A stretch of DNA of 64,000 nt, taken from assembly GCF_020905295.1 (NCBI RefSeq), contig NZ_JAJJMM010000001.1, positions 3,534,001 to 3,598,000 of the forward strand. Direction: 5' to 3'. Positions 1 to 8,800 of the stretch are shown piece after piece. Below the pieces are notes generated by a model that saw only the letters and a program-made list of their open reading frames with translations, made no database searches and was not told the origin of the DNA. Made by a program: the position numbers and the translations under genes. Position 1 is the stretch's first letter. Every line of letters starts with the position of its first letter. The stretch comes from Flavobacterium piscisymbiosum (GTDB lineage: Bacteria; Bacteroidota; Bacteroidia; Flavobacteriales; Flavobacteriaceae).

Positions 1-1955
1 CAAAAGATATTATTGTTTTAGAAGAAGAAATAAAAGAAAGTTATAAGCCAAAATTGGTTCGGTATGTAAAACTGCATGCAAAATACGAATCAGATAATGG
101 TTTGGGAGAATTGCTGGAAGTTTTAAAAAGTGCTAATAAACAAAAGGAAATTGTTTTGGCTTACTTTCAACTAATGGCTTCTGAAAAGAAACCCATAACT
201 GTCAAAAAACTGGTTGAGGTTTCGAATTCAACTTCAACTACAGTAAAAGCTTTAATTGATAAAGAAATTTTCGAAGAATATCTTTTGCAGCAAGATCGTG
301 TTTCATTTTCCGGACAAGCAACTGAGAAGCAATTATTGTTAAGTGAAGCTCAGAATACTGCTTTTGAATCGATTAAAAATAGTTTTTTAGATAAAGAAGT
401 TTGTTTGCTTCACGGTGTTACATCAAGCGGAAAAACAGAAATTTATATCAAGCTAATTGAAGAATATTTATTGACAGGAAAACAAGTTTTGTATTTGTTG
501 CCTGAAATTGCGCTTACTACGCAATTGGTATCGCGTTTACGACTTCATTTTGGCGATAAAGTAGCAGTTTTTCATTCTAAATACAGTAATAATGAAAGAG
601 TTGAGGTTTGGAAACAAACACTCGAAAATTCAACAAAAGCCCAAATTGTAATAGGAGCAAGGTCGGCCTTGTTTCTTCCGTTTGAGAACTTAGGTTTGCT
701 AATTGTTGATGAAGAACACGAGCAGACGTTTAAACAAACGGATCCTGCGCCAAGATATCACGCCAGGGATTCGGCTATTGTTTTGGCGAGTTTTCATAAT
801 GCAAAAGTTTTACTGGGATCAGCTACGCCAAGTATCGAAACGTATTTTAATACGCAAACAGATAAATACGGTTTGGTTACGCTTACAGAACGTTATAATG
901 ATGTTCGAATGCCAGAAGTGCTTTTGGTCGATTTAAAAGACAAGCATTTTAGAAAACGAATGACGGGGCATTTTAGTGATCTTTTAATTGAAGAAATTGC
1001 AGAAGCTTTGTCTTTAGGCGAGCAAGTGATTTTGTTTCAAAACAGACGTGGATATTCGCCCATAATAGAATGTATGACTTGCGGGCACGTACCACATTGT
1101 CAGCAATGTGATGTGAGTCTGGCTTTTCATAAACATAAAAATCAATTGCGTTGTCATTATTGCGGTTATTCTATTGCAAAACCAACGCATTGCCATAGTT
1201 GTTCAAGTATCGATTTAACAACAAAAGGATTTGGAACAGAACAAATCGAACAAGAGTTAGTGTCACTTTTTCCGAAGGCCAAAACAGGCAGAATGGATCA
1301 GGATACGACTCGCGGAAAGTTTGGCTTCGAAAAAATAATCGATTCGTTTAAAAATCGCGAAGTTGATATTTTGGTAGGAACTCAAATGCTGGCCAAAGGT
1401 CTGGATTTTGATAATGTAAGTCTGGTTGGGATTATGAATGCCGATAATATGCTGCATCATCCTGATTTCAGAGCTTTCGAGCGAAGTTTTCAAATGATGA
1501 CACAGGTGGCCGGAAGAGCGGGAAGATCAGAGAAACAGGGGAAAGTGGTAATTCAGACTTATAATCCTAATCATAATACAATTCAGCAGGTTACAAACCA
1601 TAATTATATGGGTATGTATAAGGAACAATTGTATGATCGTCAGATTTATAAATATCCGCCTTATTTCAGAATTATTAAGCTAACATTGAAACACCGTGAG
1701 TTTGAAAAGCTTAAAGAAGGTTCGATGTGGTTGTATCAGGTTTTGAGTCAAAATCTGGGTATTCCGGTTTTAGGACCTGAGGAGCCGGCGATTAGTAGAA
1801 TCAGGAATGAATATATCAGAACGATCCTGATTAAGATTCCGAATAATATGCCTTTAGCAGGCACAAAAAAAACTATTCAGAAAATGTTGAATAGTTTTGA
1901 AGCTGTAGCTCAGTACAGAGCTATAAAGGTTATTGCCAATGTCGATTTTTATTAA
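1..1955 (+). CDS. priA: Primosomal protein N' (PriA helicase), 5'-truncated by window edge
   Basis: PriA is a 3'-to-5' DNA helicase that restarts stalled replication forks by loading the primosome. The frame is open from the window edge (first full codon at nt 3), so the N-terminal DNA-binding part, probably 150-200 residues, lies outside. Visible are Walker A (GVTSSGKTEIY, about nt 415-445), the DEEH helicase box (VDEEHEQTFK, about nt 706-735), the paired Cys zinc-binding region with four CxxC-type motifs (about nt 1070-1205) and the motif V/VI region with QVAGRAGR (about nt 1503-1526). The gene ends 1 bp from the convergent LytTR regulator. An internal TTG at nt 54 would be a false start. 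Confidence 0.96.
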   Translation, partial: KDIIVLEEEIKESYKPKLVRYVKLHAKYESDNGLGELLEVLKSANKQKEIVLAYFQLMASEKKPITVKKLVEVSNSTSTTVKALIDKEIFEEYLLQQDRVSFSGQATEKQLLLSEAQNTAFESIKNSFLDKEVCLLHGVTSSGKTEIYIKLIEEYLLTGKQVLYLLPEIALTTQLVSRLRLHFGDKVAVFHSKYSNNERVEVWKQTLENSTKAQIVIGARSALFLPFENLGLLIVDEEHEQTFKQTDPAPRYHARDSAIVLASFHNAKVLLGSATPSIETYFNTQTDKYGLVTLTERYNDVRMPEVLLVDLKDKHFRKRMTGHFSDLLIEEIAEALSLGEQVILFQNRRGYSPIIECMTCGHVPHCQQCDVSLAFHKHKNQLRCHYCGYSIAKPTHCHSCSSIDLTTKGFGTEQIEQELVSLFPKAKTGRMDQDTTRGKFGFEKIIDSFKNREVDILVGTQMLAKGLDFDNVSLVGIMNADNMLHHPDFRAFERSFQMMTQVAGRAGRSEKQGKVVIQTYNPNHNTIQQVTNHNYMGMYKEQLYDRQIYKYPPYFRIIKLTLKHREFEKLKEGSMWLYQVLSQNLGIPVLGPEEPAISRIRNEYIRTILIKIPNNMPLAGTKKTIQKMLNSFEAVAQYRAIKVIANVDFY

Positions 1956-1956
1956 A

Positions 1957-2655
1957 TTATGATGACGTTGACAATGCTTTTACTAAATCTTCTTTTTTGT
2001 TTCGGCTAAGCGGAATTTTGGTAATACCAATTTCAGCAAATTTACTGTTAAAGCGTTCTACCTTATCAATGTTGATAATGTAAGATTTGTGTACACGAAT
2101 AAATTTGTCTTTTGATAAATCATTTTCAAAAGATTTCATTGTAGACAATACCAAATTACTATCATCTTCTGTAACCACTCTTACATAATCCCCAAAAGCT
2201 TCAATCCATTTGATTTTTGCTGTGAAAATTTTAAGTTTTTTAAGGTTACTCTTGATGAATATATGTTCGCCTTCTTCTTCTTTTACGTCTTTTTTAAGCA
2301 AATGCATGTCTATTGCTCTCTTTACGGAGGCATTAAAGCGATCTACCGCAATAGGTTTTTGCAAATAATCAGTAGCATCATAATCGAAAGCTTTTAAAGC
2401 GTACTCTGCTTTAGAAGTAATAAATATAATTTGCGGTTTAGTTTTTAAACCGTCCAGAAAATCAAATCCATTAATAACAGGCATTTCTATATCAAGAAAG
2501 ATTAAGTCTATATTATTTAGAGAAATACAGCTTTTTGCTTCTATTGCATTAGAAAAATCCCCGATTAAGTGCAAACCTGGGTGATTATTAACTAATTTTG
2601 CAATAATGGTCCTTTGTATAGAACTATCATCTACAACAACACAGTTTAGTTTCAT
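1957..2655 (-). CDS. LytTR-family response regulator
   Basis: This is a two-component response regulator of 232 residues. The N-terminal receiver domain (about 1-115) has the acidic pair D9/D10, phospho-acceptor D55 (in FLDIEMP) and K100 (in LQKP). The C-terminal LytTR DNA-binding domain (about 130-228) contains the conserved FIRVHKSYIIN stretch. Proteins of this architecture (LytR/AlgR type) bind promoter direct repeats, and the partner is normally a membrane histidine kinase of the LytS/YehU type. No kinase gene is adjacent here, so it is an orphan within the window. It converges on priA with a 1-bp gap. Confidence 0.93.
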   Translation of the reverse strand: MKLNCVVVDDSSIQRTIIAKLVNNHPGLHLIGDFSNAIEAKSCISLNNIDLIFLDIEMPVINGFDFLDGLKTKPQIIFITSKAEYALKAFDYDATDYLQKPIAVDRFNASVKRAIDMHLLKKDVKEEEGEHIFIKSNLKKLKIFTAKIKWIEAFGDYVRVVTEDDSNLVLSTMKSFENDLSKDKFIRVHKSYIINIDKVERFNSKFAEIGITKIPLSRNKKEDLVKALSTSS

Positions 2656-2771
2656 AACATTAAGATTTAGAATAAATTCAGGATAGCAGTAGTAAATGTA
2701 TTATTTTTTTGTAAAAAAAACTAAAAACAGCCTGCATTTTTTACATTACAACGAATAAAAGTAAAAAAGTG

Positions 2772-2801
2772 TTGTATATATAAATTAAATGGTTACTTTT
2801 G
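2772..2801 (+). promoter_or_regulatory. Promoter of the rpsF operon
   Basis: TTG at 2772-2774, a 19-bp spacer and TACTTTTG at 2794-2801 match the Bacteroidota sigma pattern TTG-N17-23-TAnnTTTG exactly. The predicted 5' leader is only about 28 nt before the rpsF ATG, too short for the S6:S18 leader motif that precedes rpsF in many other bacteria. Confidence 0.8.
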
Positions 2802-2832
2802 CACCCAATTTTAACAAATAAATATTGTATTT

Positions 2833-3174
2833 ATGAATCATTATGAAACTGTTTTCATTTTAAATCCCGTTTTATCTGAGGTTCAGGTGAAGGAAACAGT
2901 AACGAAATTTGAAGAATTTCTTACTAGTAGAGGAGCTGAAATGGTATCGAAAGAGGATTGGGGTCTGAAAAAAATGGCTTACGAAATCCAAAACAAAAAA
3001 AGTGGTTTTTACCACCTATTCGAATTCAAAGTAGCTGGAGAAGTTCTAATTGCTTTTGAAACTGAATTTAGACGTGACGAAAGAGTTATGCGTTTCTTAA
3101 CTGTAAGTTTAGACAAACATGCTATTTCATGGGCTGAAAGAAGAAGAGCCAAATTAAAATCTACTAAAGCTTAA
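2833..3174 (+). CDS. rpsF: 30S ribosomal protein bS6
   Basis: This small-subunit protein forms a heterodimer with bS18 on the 16S rRNA platform. It is 113 residues, normal for the family. The N-terminus [12 protein letters not shown] and the internal [11 protein letters not shown] and GFYHLFEF stretches are characteristic. It is the first gene of rpsF-rpsR-rplI, with a 5-bp gap to rpsR. In Bacteroidota, bS6, bS18 and bS21 are known to sequester the anti-Shine-Dalgarno tail of 16S rRNA. Confidence 0.98.
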
Positions 3175-3179
3175 TTATT

Positions 3180-3476
3180 ATGTCTACAATAGAGCAATCT
3201 GCAAAAGGAAAAAAAGACGGAGATATCAGATATTTAACGCCTTTAAACATTGAAACTAACAAAACTAAAAAGTACTGTCGTTTCAAAAAATCAGGAATCA
3301 AATATATCGATTATAAAGATGCTGATTTCTTATTGAAATTCGTTAATGAGCAAGGAAAAATTCTTCCTCGTCGTTTAACTGGAACTTCATTGAAATACCA
3401 AAGAAAAGTTTCTGTAGCTGTAAAAAGAGCTCGTCACTTAGCTTTAATGCCATACGTGGCCGATTTATTAAAATAA
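3180..3476 (+). CDS. rpsR: 30S ribosomal protein bS18
   Basis: This small-subunit protein partners bS6. It is 98 residues with the conserved core [20 protein letters not shown] and the [14 protein letters not shown] stretch. The hydrophilic N-terminal extension before the core is common in Bacteroidota. It lies 5 bp after rpsF and is followed by a 66-bp structured spacer before rplI. Confidence 0.98.
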
Positions 3477-3489
3477 TATTAAAAGAATA

Positions 3490-3542
3490 GTTGTTGGTTT
3501 CCGGTAAGATGGAACCTAACTTCTCAAATAAAGGACAACAAC
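3490..3542 (+). promoter_or_regulatory. Structured rpsR-rplI spacer with a Shine-Dalgarno-like site
   Basis: Seen directly: an outer stem GTTGTTG (3490-3496) with CAACAAC (3536-3542), an inner stem GGTTTCC (3496-3502) with GGAACC (3511-3516), and the apical sequence GGTAAGAT. AAAGGA at 3530-3535 lies 7 nt before the rplI ATG, which is ideal Shine-Dalgarno spacing and unusual in this phylum. The right arm of the outer stem ends exactly at the start codon, so folding would sequester the initiation region. A regulatory role is inferred. Confidence 0.5.
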
Positions 3543-3983
3543 ATGGAACTTATTTTAAAACAAGACGTACAGAATCTAGGATTTAAAGATGATGTAGTTA
3601 CTGTAAAAGCTGGTTACGGACGTAACTTTTTAATTCCTCAGGGTTTTGCTGCTTTAGCAACTCCTTCGGCTAAAAAAGTATTGGCTGAAAACCTAAAACA
3701 AAGAGCTCACAAAGAAGCTAAAGTTGTTGCTGATGCAAAAGCATTAGCTGAAACTTTAAAAGCTATCGAAATTAAACTTTTTGCAAAAGCAGGTGGTGAA
3801 AAATTATTCGGTTCAATCACGAATATTGATATCGCTGAAGCTTTGGCTAAAGGTGGACAAGTAATCGATAGAAAATTCATCACTAGCGGTATCGTTAAAC
3901 GTACTGGTAAATACACTGCAAATGTGCGTTTACACAGAGATGTAATCGTTGAATTACCATACGAAATTGTTGCTGAAAAGTAA
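3543..3983 (+). CDS. rplI: 50S ribosomal protein bL9
   Basis: This large-subunit protein near the L1 stalk is 146 residues, the usual length. The N-terminal globular domain (MELILKQDVQNLGFKDDVVTVKAG, given in part) holds the signature GYGRNFLIPQGFA. A long connecting helix rich in Ala, Lys and Glu and a C-terminal rRNA-binding domain (FGSITNIDIAEAL) follow. It is the last gene of the rpsF operon and is followed by a strong terminator. Confidence 0.98.
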   Translation: MELILKQDVQNLGFKDDVVTVKAGYGRNFLIPQGFAALATPSAKKVLAENLKQRAHKEAKVVADAKALAETLKAIEIKLFAKAGGEKLFGSITNIDIAEALAKGGQVIDRKFITSGIVKRTGKYTANVRLHRDVIVELPYEIVAEK

Positions 3984-4001
3984 TCGTTTTTTATACTATA
4001 C

Positions 4002-4031
4002 AAAAATCCCGATGCGAATCGGGATTTTTTT
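4002..4031 (+). terminator. Intrinsic terminator after rplI
   Basis: AAAAATCCCGAT (4002-4013), loop GCGA (4014-4017) and the perfect complement ATCGGGATTTTT, followed by a T run. It ends the rpsF-rpsR-rplI unit. Confidence 0.9.
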
Positions 4032-4127
4032 GTTTAAAAGAAATAATAATTAATCAGACTTAGAGTTATTTGCGTAAAGCATCTTGCTTAAAGCTAATAG
4101 CGTAAGGCATAAAGCCTAAAAAAGAAA

Positions 4128-4601
4128 ATGAAATACGCAAGACTAACAAAAGAGCAATTTGATGAATTGCATGCAGAATTCGCTAATTTTTTAGCTACAC
4201 AAACTATTGATAAAGCTGAGTGGGATTCTATCAAAATAAATAAGCCGGAAGTGGCTGAGCAGGAATTGGATGTTTTCTCTGATTTAATTTGGGAAGGTGT
4301 TTTGTCAAGAGCAGAGTATTTAGAGCATTTTTCCAGAAATCATATTTTCTTGTTTAAGTGTTTTGAAAAAGATGTACAATCTATCGTTTTAAAATCGTTG
4401 GTTCCTGAGACTGATTTTCTAACTAAAGATGGCCTGCAATGGTTAAGTGATAATATGTTTACAGAAAACATAGAAATGAAAGTTGGAAAAAAAGTATTTA
4501 CAGAAGACAGGAATGCTTCTATTTTTGAATTGATCCAGCAGGGAGCTTTTTTAAGTGACGGACAATTGTTCACGCAAATTAATACGATTATCGAATCGTA
4601 A
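4128..4601 (+). CDS. Conserved hypothetical protein (DUF6495-like)
   Basis: This is a 157-residue soluble acidic protein with no signal peptide or membrane segment. From memory it resembles the Bacteroidota family DUF6495, whose function is unknown to me. The sequence starts MKYARLTKEQFDELHAEF and is predicted mostly helical. It follows the rplI terminator by about 100 bp, in which short AAAGC-containing repeats (about 4072-4118) occur, and it is followed by its own AT-rich terminator, so it is probably monocistronic. No catalytic motif is visible. Confidence 0.75.
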   Translation: MKYARLTKEQFDELHAEFANFLATQTIDKAEWDSIKINKPEVAEQELDVFSDLIWEGVLSRAEYLEHFSRNHIFLFKCFEKDVQSIVLKSLVPETDFLTKDGLQWLSDNMFTENIEMKVGKKVFTEDRNASIFELIQQGAFLSDGQLFTQINTIIES

Positions 4602-4620
4602 TTTTCTCAAAATATTTTTT

Positions 4621-4661
4621 AAAAAGGTAAATGATTGATATTAAATTGTTTACCTTTTTTT
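4621..4661 (+). terminator. Intrinsic terminator after the DUF6495-like gene
   Basis: AAAAAGGTAAA (4621-4631) pairs with TTTACCTTTTT (4649-4659), and the T run continues. The stem is AT-rich but perfect. Confidence 0.75.
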
Positions 4662-5848
4662 TATTTTTTTAACTTTCGTTTAAACTTTTTTACTTTTTTT
4701 ACCCCGTATTTATACCTGTTTATTTAGAATAATGCAAATAAATCTTTTTTTAATATCGAAATGTAAGTTTTACTTTTCATTTCGTCTTTATGGTACTCTA
4801 ATTTAGCCATTCACAGTACTTAAAAGTAATAATTAACTTACTTTTTAAATATTTAACATAAAATTTATATTTTTTTTGTGACAATTATAACAGTTAATTT
4901 TTCTTTAAAAATGTAGGTTTTTCTGATATTTTAGGTGTTTTTTGAAAAATAATTTTCGTTTGAAATTAAAAAAATAAGAATTTTATACTTGTTTTAAATT
5001 TTTGTTTTTTATAATTTTAGAATATGAAAGTTAAACAAAGTGATTTTTGAACTTTTAGAAAGGCTTGATCAAAAACAATTTAATTGCAGTTTCTTTTATT
5101 GAACCGAATTATGGTTTTTGTATTTATTGATATTATAACAGTAAAGATTTAAATAATAACTTAATTATATTGCTTATGGAATTGACATCTACTTTCTTTA
5201 TCAAGTTTGCATTAATATTTCCTATCATTTTAGTTTTGTTTTTTATCTGTTTGAGAATGCTTAAGTTCATTTTCAAATCAGTTTATCATATAAATGCAAA
5301 TTTTCAAAATCAATTTTTTACTTATATCTGTTTTTTATTTTCGAAGCCCGATCGGCGGCTTGGTTAATGAAAAGCATTTTTGTGTTTAAATACGTTTAAA
5401 TTCAAAAAAGATTCATATTAGACACAATGATTCAATTTTTAGAATTTAATTCTAAATCAACAAAATTTACAGATTGCCTAATCAACTTTCTATAGATATT
5501 GAATCATACTATATATTAAGAATCCCCCCAGTTCTACTCAACTTAAATTTTCTTTTATGAAAATTAATCCTGCAACAAATCACTCCTCCTGGAAGATTGA
5601 TTCAGATCAATATTTCCTAAAGTTTTCCGGACATTTTTTATTCTACAGGAATAAAAACTGCTCTTTGGTATACTTCGGTATACGTAATGCAACATGATTT
5701 TTTTACTGAAATGCAGTTTACATTCTTAGTATGCTACGAATTTAAATTTCATTTTAACTAGTTGATTTTTAGTTTTTTTAAGAATTGCCTAAGCATACGT
5801 GCTTATCGCAACAGGTATTTTATTGTCCATTTTCTAATCTTCCAAATT
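4662..5848. other. Long AT-rich intergenic stretch, no convincing gene
   Basis: About 1.2 kb upstream of the giant surface protein gene. Most is very AT-rich with T and A runs. The only ORFs are a hydrophobic 63-codon frame from ATG 5176 and a 46-codon ATG frame at 5557-5697, neither supported by a good promoter or recognisable similarity. A perfect hairpin GTATAC-TTCG-GTATAC (5668-5683, UUCG tetraloop) lies 165 bp before the adhesin ATG. I found no TAnnTTTG box that I trust, so the promoter of the downstream operon is unresolved. The stretch may be a long regulatory leader. Confidence 0.5.
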
Positions 5849-8800
5849 ATGAAAAAAAATTCTACTTTTTATGATCTCAACTTTCAGAAGAGATTATTCG
5901 GACTATTATTTTTATTCTTATTATGCACTAATGCATCTTCGCAGACTATTTGCAGACCAACGTCTCAAACAAATAGCCAAGGTGGATTATTGTGTCTAGG
6001 ATTAAATGTTGATAGTCCAGCCAACGCTTATGACAGCGCGGGTTTAACGACTTTTGCAACCCTGACAAATGCTGTTGGAATAGGTTGTTTCGTTGAAGAA
6101 ACACTTACCTTGAACCAAACGGCAAAAGCAGGAGACCAAATCGCTATTTATTTTGGTACAGGAAATGGTTTGCTGGATGTTGGATTATTATCCAATGCAT
6201 CTCTTCAAACCAAACTTTCAGGTGCCGATGTAGGAACAAGAGTGGCTTTAAATAGTCCGCTATTGAACCTGAACTTATTAAATGGTAATACGGTCGCAGT
6301 TGCTAAGTATACCTTAACAGGTGATACTAATCAGGTACAAATTCAGGTTGGAGGGCTTTTAAGTCTCTTAGTGAGTTTGAGAATTTATGATGTACGTTTA
6401 GAATTTGCTCAGCCTATCGTAACTGGCGGTTTAACACAAACTGTGTGTGCAGGTTCTACAACAACGCTTACAGCAACACCAGCTGCAGGAACTACACTTG
6501 CATGGTATAGTTCAGCATCGTCTACAACAGCTTTAGCGACGGGAGATACTTATACTACTCCTGCGCTAAGTACTGCAACAACTTATTATATTGGAATTTC
6601 GAGAGCTGCAGGCTGCGAAGGAAATGTTCGGGTGCCGGTAGTTTTAAATGTTTCAAATCCTGTTGCTCCTGCAGTTAATAATACAGGCCTTTCTATATGT
6701 GCAACAGGACCAACACAGCAGACAACACTCTCGCTTTTGAATCCTGTTCCGGGAACAGTTTATTCCTGGTATTCTGCCTCAAGCGGTGGAGCAGCTCTTG
6801 CTACAGGTACAACATATTCTCCTACTGTTCCTTTGGGAACTACACCTTTTTATGTAGGAGCCTCAGTTGGCAGTTGTGTGAGTCCAACTCGTACTCCGGT
6901 TAATGTAATTTCTACGGCTGTTCCAGCTTTACCTACTGTTTTAACGCAAAGTGTTACCATTCAGTCCGGTCAAAATGCCACTTTGAATGCCTCAGTCTCA
7001 GAGCCGGGGGTACAAGTAAATTGGTATGAGGCTGCAACAGGCGGAACAGCGGTTGCAACAAATACAACCTCTTTTACAACACCAATTTTAACAGCTACAA
7101 AAACATATCACGTTGAAGCGCAAAGTCCAAATGGAATTTGTGCCAGTGCATCCAGAGTTCCTGTTACTGTAACGGTTCAGCCAGCGGCATTAGGCGGTTG
7201 TCTTGAAGCCAGCAGCCAGGTAACCGCCCAAACTGGTATATGTTTATTATGCGGTTCTACAAATCCTAATAATTCTGTAGATGGTAATCCTGCAACATCA
7301 GCCCGTTTAACTATTCCGGCAGGAGTACTTACAGGAACAATGCAGCAAACATTACAATTTAATAATCCGGGAAAAGCGGGTGATATTGTTGATGTAGAGT
7401 TAGAATTACCAGGCGGTTTGGCAGATGTAAATTTATTAGGAGCTGTTACATTAGCAACTTATAATGGAGCAACTTATAATAATGACAGGGTTGCAATTAC
7501 TAATCCGTTAATTACTTTACAATTACTAACAGGAAACCGTTTTAGAGCCAGTGTCGTTGCCGGAGCTAATTTTGATCGTGTAGAAATTCGATTAGGAGGT
7601 TTGGCAACGTTATTGACCAGTTTAGATATTTATCAGGCGACTTATAGATATAAAGCTCCTGTTATTACAGGTGATACAACTATTTGCAGTGGTACATCAA
7701 CAACATTAACTGCAGCTCTTGCAGTTGGTGAAACTGTAAATTGGTATAGTACAGCCAGTGGTGGAGCTTCACTAGCATCTACAGCTGCATATACAACACC
7801 GGCTATATCAGTACCTACAACTTATTATGTTCAAGTAACTAGAAATGGCTGTATAAATAGTGAGAGAAATCCTGTTCAGATATTAATTGATAATCCGATT
7901 GCGCCGGTTGTTAATGCTGTTCCTGTGAATCTTTGCTCGGGTGAGACCACTACACTTACAGTTCAATCGCCGGTGGCAGGAACGATTTATAATTGGTATG
8001 ATGCGGCATCAGGCGGAAATTTATTATTTACGGGAACATCATTTGTAACGCCAGCTTTAAATGCAAGCGTAACTTATCATGTTGAAGCAGCTATTGGAAG
8101 TTGTGTAAATCCAACACGTACTCCTGTACCTGTAAATGTAAATCCTCGACCAGCAGTACCAACTTTTGCCGGATCAGATGTCCTTATACAATCAGGGCAG
8201 ACTATTACATTATCAGTTTTAAATCCTGTGGCAGGAGTTCGATACAATTGGTATGATGCTGCAATAGCAGGTGCTTCAGTAGCTTTGAATGCAACATCGT
8301 ATACAACGCCTGTTTTAAATGCTAATAAAACGTATTATGTTGAAGCCGTAAACATAGCAACAGATTGCGCTAGTCCAACCAGAGGAGTAATCAATGTTAT
8401 TGTAATAGCTAATGCAAGTACTTGCTTGCAGGCAGGCACAGCGACAACATCAACTGGTGGTGTATGTGTTTTATGTTCAGTTGCTGCTGCAAATGATGCT
8501 GTCGATGGTAATATTAATACTTATTCACAGCTTTCTGTACCGCTTGGCGTAGCAGGCTACATTCAGCAGGAATTAATTTTTGCAAATCCTGGTCAGACAG
8601 GAGATATTATTGATGTGGACTTAGAAGTTCCTGTTGGACTTCTTGATATAAGTCTTTTATCTAATATTAGTTTAGCAACTTATAACGGAGGAGCTTATAA
8701 TAATGACAGAATTGCAGTTAATAATAATTTGCTGAATATTCAATTGTTATCTGGAAATAAATTTAAAGCCAGCTTTACGGCAGCAGCACCATTTGATAGA

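Noticed and set aside
54..1955. TTG at 54 as the real priA start
   Set aside because: The frame is open to the window edge and the N-terminal domain is missing, so the gene continues outside the window.
2802..2832. S6:S18 leader motif upstream of rpsF
   Set aside because: The predicted leader is only about 28 nt, with no matching stem; a possible counterpart is in the rpsR-rplI spacer instead.
5170..5697. Small ORFs at 5170-5367 and 5557-5697 in the AT-rich gap
   Set aside because: No promoter, conserved motif or codon pattern supports them; the first depends on a TTG or late ATG and is mostly hydrophobic from T-rich DNA. They remain only possible.
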